A stretch of 5,474 nt of DNA from Caulobacteraceae bacterium. GTDB taxonomy: Bacteria > Pseudomonadota > Alphaproteobacteria > Caulobacterales > Caulobacteraceae. The notes beneath the pieces were generated by a model. That model was not told where the DNA came from. It did not search any database and was given only the letters and a program-made list of their open reading frames with translations. The DNA lies in NCBI GenBank assembly GCA_025351125.1, contig JANXWN010000176.1, positions 1-5,474 of the forward strand, written 5' to 3'. A program made the translations under genes and the position numbers. Positions 1-5,474 of this stretch are shown one piece after another. Each line of letters begins with the position of its first letter. Within the stretch, counting starts at the first letter, position 1.

Positions 1-1861
1 GACGTTTTTCGTCATTGGCGAAAACATGCAGGCCAAGCCCGGACTTGTGGCGCGCGAGGTCCGCGAAGGCCATTTGGTCGGCAATCATACCTGGACTCAC
101 CCCAATATCAGCGTGACGCCGCTTATCCAGACTGATCTGGAGATCAATACCACGCAACGTCTGTTTGAGGTGGTGACCGGGCGTTCCATGCGGTTCTTTC
201 GCCCGCCGTATTTCGGCGACGCCGAGCCGTCGACGCCCGACGAGGTTGAGCCGTTAAAAGTCGCGCAAAGCTTCGGCTATCTCATTGCCGGTCTGCGTGT
301 TGATACCGACGACTGGCAAAAACCGTCGCCCGAGCTGATCATCAAACAAACCATGGCGCGGCTCGCGGTGACGGGCGAAAAGTCCGGACAAGTGGTTTTG
401 CTGCATGACGCCGGCGGCGATCGGAGCCGAACGGTCGCCGCTTTGCCCGGCTTGATCGACGCTTTGAGGGCGGGCGGCTATAAACTCGTGACGCTGGATC
501 AACTGGCGGGCATGAGTCGCGTCGATGCCATGCCGATAACGTCGCGCACCTCAATCGAGTTGTGGGTCGATCGCCTGGGCTTTGGCATTTTCCGGTATTT
601 GAACTTGGCGATGCAGGGGTTGTTTCTGGTCGCCATCGTTTTGGGCGTGTTGCGTCTCGCTTTTTTGGCGGTGCTGGCGCTTTGGCATCGCCTGCGCGCG
701 CCGTCTCGCGAACCGGCCATGTTGGACGCCGCGACCGGCCCGTTCATCAGCGTCCTGATCCCCTGTTTTAACGAAGAAAAGGTCATCGTTGCGTCGGTGG
801 AACGCATTTTAGGCTCGCAGTGGCCGCACCTCGAAGTGTTGGTGCTGGACGACGGGTCGAAGGATGGCACTTCGGCCGTGGTGAAAGCGGCCTTCGGCGA
901 AAACCCCCGCGTCAGACTCATGACGTTTGAAAATGGCGGTAAGGCGCGGGCGCTTAATCGCGGCCTCGCTCAAACGCAAGGGGACATTATCGTGGCTTTG
1001 GATGCCGATACGCTATTTCCCCCAGACACCTTGCCCAAACTGGCGCGTTGGTTCGTCAATCCCAAGGTTGGGGCGGTGGCGGGCAACGCTATCGTTGGCA
1101 ATCGGCTCAATTTGATCACCCGCTGGCAGGCGCTGGAATACGTTACGGCGCAGAATCTCGAGCGCCGCGCTCTGGCGGCTCTGGGCGCCGTGACGGTGGT
1201 TCCAGGGGCCGTGGGCGCGTGGCGCCGCATCGCCTTGACAGAGCTGGGCGGCTATCCCGCCGATACCTTGGCTGAGGATCAGGACCTGACGCTGGCTTTT
1301 CAACGCGCCGGCTGGCGGGTCGAATTCGACTCCTCGGCGCGCGCCTATACAGAGGCCCCAGACACAGTGAAGGGCTTGCTCAATCAGCGCTTCCGTTGGT
1401 CGTTCGGCACGCTGCAATGCCTGTGGAAGCATCGCGCGGGCTTGTTTAACGCCGAACGTCCCGTTCTCGGCTTTATCGCCTTGCCGCAAATTTGGCTGTT
1501 TCAGATCTTCCTGACGGTCGCCGCTCCCCTGGTTGATTTGGCGATTTTTTCCAGTCTGGGTTGGGCGCTCTACGCCCGTGCTTATCACCCTGTGGAATGG
1601 TCGCCCGACGACAGCATTCGCTCGATCTTCTATTGGGCGGCGTTCATCTTTCTGGACCTTTCGGCCGGGGCTTTGGGCATGGCGTTGGAGCGCAGGGCGC
1701 CGTGGCGCGATCTAATTTGGCTACCGGTGCAGCGCTTCGGCTATCGCCAATTGATGTATTATGTCGTTGTCAAATCGGTGATCAGCGCCATTCGCGGCTA
1801 TCGCGTCGGCTGGGGCAAGCTGGAGCGCCGGGCGACCGCCGTTGTGGGCAAGGCGCGGTGA
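1..1861 (+). CDS. NodB polysaccharide deacetylase - family 2 glycosyltransferase fusion (5' partial)
   Basis: Membrane protein that probably polymerises and deacetylates an amino-sugar polysaccharide. The reading frame is open from base 2 with no start, so the N-terminus is outside the window; residues are counted from that first codon (619 visible). The first residues, TFFVIGEN, fit the strand after the NodB TFDDG motif, which must lie upstream. Remaining deacetylase motifs are present: metal-binding HTWTH (29-33), RPPY (67-70), DTDDW (101-105) and LLHD (133-136). A hydrophobic stretch (about 204-230) precedes a GT2 domain with IPCFNEE (253-259), DDGS (283-286), DAD (334-336), AEDQD (424-428) and QRFRW (462-466), the signature of processive synthases such as PgaC, NodC and hyaluronan synthase. 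Further hydrophobic segments lie near 489-526, 541-563 and 581-600. This fits a periplasmic deacetylase tethered to a cytoplasmic transferase. Similar proteins often carry a family 18 glycosidase-like domain in front; that cannot be seen here. The polymer is unknown. Confidence 0.9.
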   Translation, partial: TFFVIGENMQAKPGLVAREVREGHLVGNHTWTHPNISVTPLIQTDLEINTTQRLFEVVTGRSMRFFRPPYFGDAEPSTPDEVEPLKVAQSFGYLIAGLRVDTDDWQKPSPELIIKQTMARLAVTGEKSGQVVLLHDAGGDRSRTVAALPGLIDALRAGGYKLVTLDQLAGMSRVDAMPITSRTSIELWVDRLGFGIFRYLNLAMQGLFLVAIVLGVLRLAFLAVLALWHRLRAPSREPAMLDAATGPFISVLIPCFNEEKVIVASVERILGSQWPHLEVLVLDDGSKDGTSAVVKAAFGENPRVRLMTFENGGKARALNRGLAQTQGDIIVALDADTLFPPDTLPKLARWFVNPKVGAVAGNAIVGNRLNLITRWQALEYVTAQNLERRALAALGAVTVVPGAVGAWRRIALTELGGYPADTLAEDQDLTLAFQRAGWRVEFDSSARAYTEAPDTVKGLLNQRFRWSFGTLQCLWKHRAGLFNAERPVLGFIALPQIWLFQIFLTVAAPLVDLAIFSSLGWALYARAYHPVEWSPDDSIRSIFYWAAFIFLDLSAGALGMALERRAPWRDLIWLPVQRFGYRQLMYYVVVKSVISAIRGYRVGWGKLERRATAVVGKAR

Positions 1862-1892
1862 TCGCGCACAGTCTCTTTCGCTCGTAGAACGG

Positions 1893-1919
1893 TTGACGCG
1901 AGCCGCCCGCGCTCTAAAC
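1893..1919 (+). promoter_or_regulatory. Candidate rpe promoter, Caulobacter-like
   Basis: TTGACG at 1893-1898 followed by C matches the alphaproteobacterial -35 consensus. Twelve bases later GCTCTAAAC (1911-1919) partly matches the Caulobacter -10 consensus GCTANAWC, and read as a sigma-70 -10 hexamer TCTAAA (1913-1918) it matches TATAAT at four of six positions. The site sits in the 65-base gap after the glycosyltransferase stop and ends only 7-8 bases before the rpe ATG, so transcription would begin at or just before the start codon. The match is visual; no start-site data are available. Confidence 0.45.
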
Positions 1920-1926
1920 CCGACCC

Positions 1927-2592
1927 ATGACCGTGCGCCCCCCGATCATCGCCCCTTCGATCCTGTCCGCCGACTTCGCCCGATTGGGTGAGGAAGTCCG
2001 CGCCGTGGCGGCGGCCGGCGCTGATTGGATCCACGTTGACGTAATGGACGGCCACTTCGTGCCCAACATCACGATCGGTCCGGTGGTCGTCAAAGCCCTA
2101 CGCCCGCACACCACTATCCCGTTTGACGTGCATCTGATGATCGCCCCCGCCGATCCGTACTTGCAAGCCTTCCGCGACGCTGGGGCCGATCATATCTTGG
2201 TTCATCCCGAGGCGGGCCCGCACCTGAACCGCACCCTATCGCAAATCCGCAAACTGGGCGCGAAGGCCGGCGTGGTGTTCGACCCCTCGACGCCGGTAGA
2301 TGTGATCGAGTGGATGATGGACGACATCGACCTGATCTTGGTGATGACCATCAATCCTGGCTTCGGCGGTCAGAGCTTCATGGCCTCGCAATTGGCCAAG
2401 ATCGCCAAACTGCGGGCGATGATCGACGCCACCGGTCGCGATATCCCCCTGGAGGTCGATGGCGGGGTGAACCCAGAGACGGCGGGGCTGTGCGTAGCGG
2501 CGGGCGCCACCGCGCTCGTGGCGGGAACGGCGGTGTTCAAGGATGGACCCAGCAGCTATGCGCGTAATATCGCAGCTCTCAGGGGCGGGTGA
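1927..2592 (+). CDS. rpe: Ribulose-phosphate 3-epimerase
   Basis: Cytoplasmic TIM-barrel enzyme that interconverts D-ribulose 5-phosphate and D-xylulose 5-phosphate in the pentose phosphate pathway and the Calvin cycle. The 221 residues equal the usual family length. It opens with [10 protein letters not shown] (8-17), the classic first strand. HVDVMDG supplies His36 and catalytic Asp38, HLM supplies His69, and EVDGGV supplies the second catalytic Asp178; His36, Asp38, His69 and Asp178 form the metal site. NPGFGGQ (143-149) is the phosphate/lid loop, and GTAVF near the end is the C-terminal phosphate-binding region. The ATG at 1927 puts the first strand at the usual distance from the N-terminus. 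No Shine-Dalgarno sequence precedes it, and a promoter candidate almost abuts it. It follows the glycosyltransferase on the same strand, but nothing links their functions. No Calvin-cycle gene is in view, so a role in the ordinary pentose phosphate pathway is assumed. Confidence 0.97.
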   Translation: MTVRPPIIAPSILSADFARLGEEVRAVAAAGADWIHVDVMDGHFVPNITIGPVVVKALRPHTTIPFDVHLMIAPADPYLQAFRDAGADHILVHPEAGPHLNRTLSQIRKLGAKAGVVFDPSTPVDVIEWMMDDIDLILVMTINPGFGGQSFMASQLAKIAKLRAMIDATGRDIPLEVDGGVNPETAGLCVAAGATALVAGTAVFKDGPSSYARNIAALRGG

Positions 2593-2616
2593 AACGCAAA
2601 ACGTTGCCCCCCGGCA
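2593..2616. other. Short convergent intergenic gap
   Basis: Only 24 bases separate the rpe stop (plus strand) from the alpha/beta-hydrolase stop (minus strand). The only symmetry I see is AACG-CAAAA-CGTT (2593-2605), a four-pair stem with no T run, too weak to call a terminator. Transcripts from each side probably run into the opposite gene. Confidence 0.6.
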
Positions 2617-3444
2617 TCACGCGGCGGCACGGTTGGCCAAAGCGTCCAGCCAGCCCAGACAGGCGTCGGCCACATCGTCCCAACCCGGCTCGCCGACCAG
2701 CCAATGGCTCATGTCAGCAAACACGCGGATCTCGCCGCCCAGGCGTTTGGCGGTGGTCGCGACGGTGGAGGGCGGATGGATCGCGTCGCGACCGCCGGCC
2801 AGGGCCAGCACCGGCGCGCGTACGGCCGACGGGTCAACTTTGGTCGTGCCGAAGGGATCTAGCCACCAATTGAGAGTTTCCCACAACGCCCGCCCGCTTT
2901 CCGCCGACATCTTGGCGAATTGCGCCTTGCGCGCTTCACGCGGCAAGCGGTCGAACAGATATCGTCGCGCCGAGGGATAGTCCGGATCGATGGCCATGCT
3001 CCAGTACGGGCCGAGCGCATAAAGGCTGACGGCTGAGATCGCCTCCTCCATCGTCACCCCCGCGACACCCCACGGGGCCGACGGCGCCAGCAGGATCAAG
3101 GCTTTCACCGGCGTGCGGGCGGCGGCCAGCTGAGCGACCAGCCCGCCTAGAGAATGCCCAATCAATATCGGCGACTCCGGTTGCGCGACGCACAGCTTGA
3201 CGATCGCGGCGGCATAGTCGCTCATCGAGCGATCACGCACCGTCGAGCGCGCGGCGGCCGGCTCATGACCGGGAAGATCCGGCGTCAGAACTGTGTGACC
3301 GGCCTGCTCGAACGGCCTGCGGAACGTGTCGAACATCCATCCGCCGCCAAAAGCGCCGTGGACCATGATGATCGGCGTCGAAACTATAGCCGGCCTCCTT
3401 TTAAATAGCCGACGAACTATACGGTGTTTGAGCGCACGGGCCAC
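2617..3444 (-). CDS. Alpha/beta-fold hydrolase
   Basis: Serine hydrolase of the alpha/beta-hydrolase superfamily, probably cytoplasmic since no signal peptide is seen; substrate unknown. Numbered from the GTG at 3444 (275 residues), it has the oxyanion-loop motif HGAFGG (29-34), the nucleophile elbow GHSLGG with Ser98, the acid in GGRD (Asp220) and the base in MSHW (His247): a complete catalytic triad. A variable cap lies roughly at 121-205. The coordinates use the longest canonical-start form, but I think translation starts later. The first 19 codons are basic and rich in codons that are rare here (ATA, CTA, AGG AGG), the GTG has no good Shine-Dalgarno, and an ideal AAGGAGG lies six bases before codon 20, which is ATA (3387-3385). 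Starting there gives 256 residues beginning VSTPIIMVHG, typical of the fold. The first ATG (3366) would cut into the first strand. It follows rppH by 19 bases (GTG) or 76 bases (ATA). Confidence 0.85.
   Translation of the reverse strand: MARALKHRIVRRLFKRRPAIVSTPIIMVHGAFGGGWMFDTFRRPFEQAGHTVLTPDLPGHEPAAARSTVRDRSMSDYAAAIVKLCVAQPESPILIGHSLGGLVAQLAAARTPVKALILLAPSAPWGVAGVTMEEAISAVSLYALGPYWSMAIDPDYPSARRYLFDRLPREARKAQFAKMSAESGRALWETLNWWLDPFGTTKVDPSAVRAPVLALAGGRDAIHPPSTVATTAKRLGGEIRVFADMSHWLVGEPGWDDVADACLGWLDALANRAAA
3394..3400 (-). promoter_or_regulatory. Perfect Shine-Dalgarno before an ATA codon
   Basis: On the minus strand the sequence reads AAGGAGG, a full anti-16S match, with a six-base spacer to ATA at 3387-3385 in the hydrolase frame. 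It lies inside the frame opened by the upstream GTG at 3444, where it would encode two consecutive rare AGG arginine codons. The next in-frame ATG is 27 bases from the motif, too far for normal use. It is the strongest ribosome-binding motif I noticed in the window. Confidence 0.7.
3416..3444 (-). promoter_or_regulatory. Weak promoter candidate for the alpha/beta-hydrolase
   Basis: On the minus strand TATAGT (3421-3416) matches five of six bases of a sigma-70 -10 element. The hexamer 17 bases upstream, GTGGCC (3444-3439), matches the -35 consensus at only three positions. A start near 3409 would give a leader of about 22 bases that contains the AAGGAGG motif. This would put the promoter inside the putative N-terminal extension and so argues against the GTG start. 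Visual match only. Confidence 0.25.
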
Positions 3445-3463
3445 GCCCCATTGCGCCGCGCGT

Positions 3464-3937
3464 TCACGTTTCCAGCACCGTCGCGAACGCCGCCGCGACT
3501 TGACGATAGGTTTCCCGCTTGAAGGGGACCACGGTTTCCAGCGCGTCGCTCATCGTCGCCCAACGCCACGCGTCGAATTCGATCTCGTGGTGAGCGCGCA
3601 AGTCGAACTCGCTATCCTCACCGATAAAGCGAAAAGCGAACCATAGTTGCTTTTGGCCAATCCAACGCCGGCCAAAAATCGAGCGCTTATGGTTGGCGGG
3701 GAATTTGTAAGCGATCCAATCGTCGGTCTGCGCCAAAAAATCGACCGAGGCGGCGCCGGTTTCTTCGCGCAATTCGCGTGAAGCGGCGACCTTTGGCGTT
3801 TCGCCTTTATCCATGCCGCCTTGCGGGAATTGCCAGTTGTGCGGCCCCTTGGTCCCCGCGCGGCGTCCCAGCCACACCAGACCCCGCGCGTTGATCAGCA
3901 CCACCCCGACATTGGGGCGATAGAGGGCTAAATCCAC
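3464..3937 (-). CDS. rppH: RNA pyrophosphohydrolase (Nudix hydrolase)
   Basis: Cytoplasmic Nudix enzyme that removes pyrophosphate from the 5' end of triphosphorylated RNA, starting 5'-end-dependent mRNA decay. The 157 residues match the usual alphaproteobacterial length. YRPNVGVVL (6-14) is the typical N-terminal strand, and HNWQFPQGGMDKGE leads into a complete Nudix box from Gly40 to Ala62 that fits GX5EX7REUXEEXGU, with REL-REET at 54-60 supplying the metal-binding glutamates. The WQFPQGG signature and a C-terminal region with HHEIEFDAWRW and VVPFKRETY favour RppH (also called IalA/NudH) over general Nudix hydrolases; diadenosine polyphosphate hydrolysis is the older alternative assignment. 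The start is the GTG at 3937, placed by family alignment; GAGG at 3952-3949 lies 11 bases upstream and overlaps the ctpA stop codon. It begins 13 bases after ctpA, so it is almost certainly co-transcribed and perhaps translationally coupled. Confidence 0.93.
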   Translation of the reverse strand: MDLALYRPNVGVVLINARGLVWLGRRAGTKGPHNWQFPQGGMDKGETPKVAASRELREETGAASVDFLAQTDDWIAYKFPANHKRSIFGRRWIGQKQLWFAFRFIGEDSEFDLRAHHEIEFDAWRWATMSDALETVVPFKRETYRQVAAAFATVLET

Positions 3938-3950
3938 CGTGGCGCCGACC

Positions 3951-5369
3951 TCAGTTCGACTTGGCGGGCGGCGTCGGCGTCGTGGCGCCGGGCTTAACCA
4001 CGGCGCCGTGGCCAGCGCGCAAGGCCGCGGCCTCGGCCAGGGTCGCGGTCGGCGCCGCCAGCTTGGGCGTCGCGCCTACCGACCCGTACTTCAACACGTC
4101 CAAAGCACGGGTGAGTTGGAAATCACCCTTTTTCTGGTCAAAGTCCTTCGGTGGCGCTTCGGCCGGTTTATGCGCACCCTTGCGGGTTTTGCCCTCGTCG
4201 GCGCCCAAGGCGTTGTGAAAGCTCGCTTCGCTGAACAAGAAAGCCTCGTTGGCGACCTCCTCGGCTTGTTCGCGCGTCGCGGCCACCTCCAGGTCCGGCT
4301 CGATGCCGGTCTTTTGGATCGAACGCCCCGACGGGGTGAAATAGCGCGCCGTCGTCACCTTGACCGCTCCATCCATCCCGCCGCGCAGCGGGATCACCGT
4401 CTGCACCGAGCCTTTGCCAAAGCTGGTCAGACCGACCAACTCCGCGCGGTGGCGATCTTGCAGAGCACCGGCGACGATCTCGGCGGCGGAGGCCGTGCCG
4501 CTATTAATCAGCACGACGACCGGAATGCCGCCCAGTTTTTCACCCGGCTTGGCGTTGTAACGCTCAATGGAGTGGATATCGCGCCCGCGCTGCGACACCA
4601 CCTCGCCGCCGTTCAGGAACAAGTCGGACACGCCGACGGCCTGCTCCAACAAGCCTCCCGGATTATTGCGCAAATCAAGCACCAAGCCTTTTAGATGCGG
4701 GTTCTTAGCGCGAAGCGCATCAATCGCCGCCTTGACCTCATCGGTCGCTTTTTCATTGAAACCGGCCAATCGCACATAGCCGTAGTCGCCCTCCGCGTGC
4801 GAGGTGACGGACTTGGGATGAATGACCTCGCGCACTAATTTCAAATCGAACGGGTCGGTCTTGGCCCGCGCGATGGTCAGGCTGACCGCTTCGCCCGCCT
4901 TGCCGCGCATTTGCTTGACTGCTTCGGTGACCGTCAGACCCAGGACGCTTTGGCCGTTGACGGCCGTGATGTAGTCGCCCGCCTGGATCCCGGCGCGCGC
5001 CGCGGGCGTACCGTCGATCGGCGAAATCACCTTCACCACGCCGTCTTCGCTGGTGATTTCAATGCCCAACCCGCCGTATTCGCCGTGCGTCGTATCCTGC
5101 ATTTCCTGATAGTCGTCGGGCGTCAAATAATCGGAATGCGGATCAAGCGAAGACAGCATTCCCTTGAGGGACGACTCGATCAATTTTTTGTCGTCCACCG
5201 GTGTGACATATTGTCGCTCGACGGTGTCGAGCACGTTCCCGAACAATTCGAGCATGTGATAGGTCTGTTCACGCGGCTCGGGCGTCGCCCGCGCGGCCTC
5301 GCCCAGATAAGCCATGCTCCCAGCGCCGAGCACAAAGGCCGAGACACCAATCAAAAGAGTTCTACGCAT
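3951..5369 (-). CDS. ctpA: Carboxy-terminal processing protease, S41 family
   Basis: Exported PDZ-containing serine protease that trims or degrades envelope proteins, in other bacteria including peptidoglycan hydrolases. From the ATG at 5369 it has 472 residues. A signal sequence MRRTLLIG with a hydrophobic core ends near ARA (26-28), so the enzyme should act in the periplasm. A helical N-terminal part carries SSLDPHSDYL, a family hallmark. The PDZ domain spans about 97-170 (GGLGIEI, then AGIQAGDYITAVNG). The S41 core has LDLRNNPGG, then the nucleophile in NSGTASAAE (Ser294) and the general base in SFGKGSVQ (Lys319); the 25-residue gap is typical of CtpA/Prc. ARYFTPSGRSIQ follows. The last 50 or so residues are rich in Ala, Pro, Thr and Lys and look disordered. 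The frame stays open upstream to a TTG at 5462, but only the ATG places the signal peptide at the N-terminus. No strong Shine-Dalgarno is seen. First gene of the visible minus-strand block. Confidence 0.94.
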   Translation of the reverse strand: MRRTLLIGVSAFVLGAGSMAYLGEAARATPEPREQTYHMLELFGNVLDTVERQYVTPVDDKKLIESSLKGMLSSLDPHSDYLTPDDYQEMQDTTHGEYGGLGIEITSEDGVVKVISPIDGTPAARAGIQAGDYITAVNGQSVLGLTVTEAVKQMRGKAGEAVSLTIARAKTDPFDLKLVREVIHPKSVTSHAEGDYGYVRLAGFNEKATDEVKAAIDALRAKNPHLKGLVLDLRNNPGGLLEQAVGVSDLFLNGGEVVSQRGRDIHSIERYNAKPGEKLGGIPVVVLINSGTASAAEIVAGALQDRHRAELVGLTSFGKGSVQTVIPLRGGMDGAVKVTTARYFTPSGRSIQKTGIEPDLEVAATREQAEEVANEAFLFSEASFHNALGADEGKTRKGAHKPAEAPPKDFDQKKGDFQLTRALDVLKYGSVGATPKLAAPTATLAEAAALRAGHGAVVKPGATTPTPPAKSN

Positions 5370-5474
5370 GGGTCCGCCATGACTGGAGAGCGCGCCGAAA
5401 ATATGGCGGTTTGCAATCGGTATATACCGCCGCGGGCCCGATGTGGAGTGCGACAATTTCAATCGCGATGATAC
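5370..5474 (-). other. Region upstream of ctpA
   Basis: These 105 bases hold the start-proximal sequence of ctpA up to the window edge. Apart from the inverted repeats, I see TTGAAA and TTGTCG (5462-5451) as -35-like hexamers, but no -10 element at a suitable spacing. The ctpA frame is open through the whole stretch, while another minus-strand frame ends at a TGA at 5461-5459, where an upstream gene could finish; too few codons are visible to tell. Confidence 0.3.
5405..5431. repeat. Inverted repeats upstream of ctpA
   Basis: A perfect 12-base palindrome CGGTATATACCG (5418-5429) overlaps the right arm of a wider inverted repeat, GGCGGT (5405-5410) and ACCGCC (5426-5431), separated by 15 bases. 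It lies 36 to 62 bases upstream of the ctpA ATG. It could be an operator, an AT-rich promoter core or a leader hairpin; sequence alone does not decide. Short palindromes also arise by chance. Confidence 0.35.

Noticed and set aside
1013..1588. 191-codon minus-strand frame within the glycosyltransferase domain
   Set aside because: Lies entirely opposite GT2 catalytic motifs; low-complexity, Gln/Arg-rich composition typical of a shadow frame.
1879..1904. GCTCG/CGAGC hairpin between the glycosyltransferase and rpe as a terminator
   Set aside because: Only five base pairs around a 14-base loop and no T run; it overlaps the better-supported promoter candidate.
3939..4694. 251-codon open frame on the plus strand opposite ctpA
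   Set aside because: It is antisense to the conserved S41 core, its product is rich in Arg, Gly and Ala with no recognisable motif, and it is what GC-rich codon bias produces opposite a real gene.
5370..5462. 31-residue N-terminal extension of CtpA from TTG at 5462
   Set aside because: It would bury the signal peptide inside the protein and has no ATG or convincing ribosome site; ATG at 5369 gives a normal exported protease.
4911..5471. 186-codon open frame on the plus strand opposite the 5' half of ctpA
   Set aside because: Antisense to the PDZ and signal-peptide coding region, with no family motifs and no ribosome site that I can see.
1..5474. Mobile element, CRISPR, toxin-antitoxin or other accessory system
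   Set aside because: No direct-repeat array, transposase, integrase or unexplained gene was found; every long frame without a shadow partner belongs to a known housekeeping or envelope family.

Overview
The window is GC-rich, densely coded chromosomal DNA. The gene content points to an alphaproteobacterium: an RppH-type Nudix hydrolase directly downstream of a carboxy-terminal processing protease, next to ribulose-phosphate 3-epimerase and a polysaccharide deacetylase/glycosyltransferase fusion. One promoter candidate resembles the Caulobacter housekeeping consensus, so Caulobacterales or a relative is plausible. That placement is inference and was not tested by any search. I see no mobile element, CRISPR array, tRNA, rRNA or phage gene.

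Plus-strand block (1-2592). The window opens inside a large membrane protein in which a NodB-type polysaccharide deacetylase domain is fused to a processive family 2 glycosyltransferase with C-terminal membrane helices. Its N-terminus lies left of the window. A 65-base gap with a good promoter candidate separates it from rpe, the pentose-phosphate epimerase, which may be translated from a leaderless mRNA.

Minus-strand block (5369 down to 2617). Read right to left this is ctpA (exported Ser/Lys protease with a PDZ domain), then rppH (RNA 5' pyrophosphohydrolase) 13 bases later, then an alpha/beta-hydrolase of unknown substrate. CtpA and RppH look co-transcribed. The hydrolase may be read with them or from a weak promoter of its own. 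The two blocks converge between rpe and the hydrolase with only 24 bases between stop codons and no recognisable terminator.

Functionally the window mixes envelope work (polysaccharide synthesis and deacetylation, periplasmic proteolysis), central carbon metabolism (rpe) and mRNA turnover (rppH). These are mostly conserved housekeeping genes and I found no convincing new multi-gene system. The best second-look items are the start of the alpha/beta-hydrolase, where an ideal Shine-Dalgarno sequence faces an AUA codon, the possible leaderless rpe mRNA, and the one-chain deacetylase/synthase.
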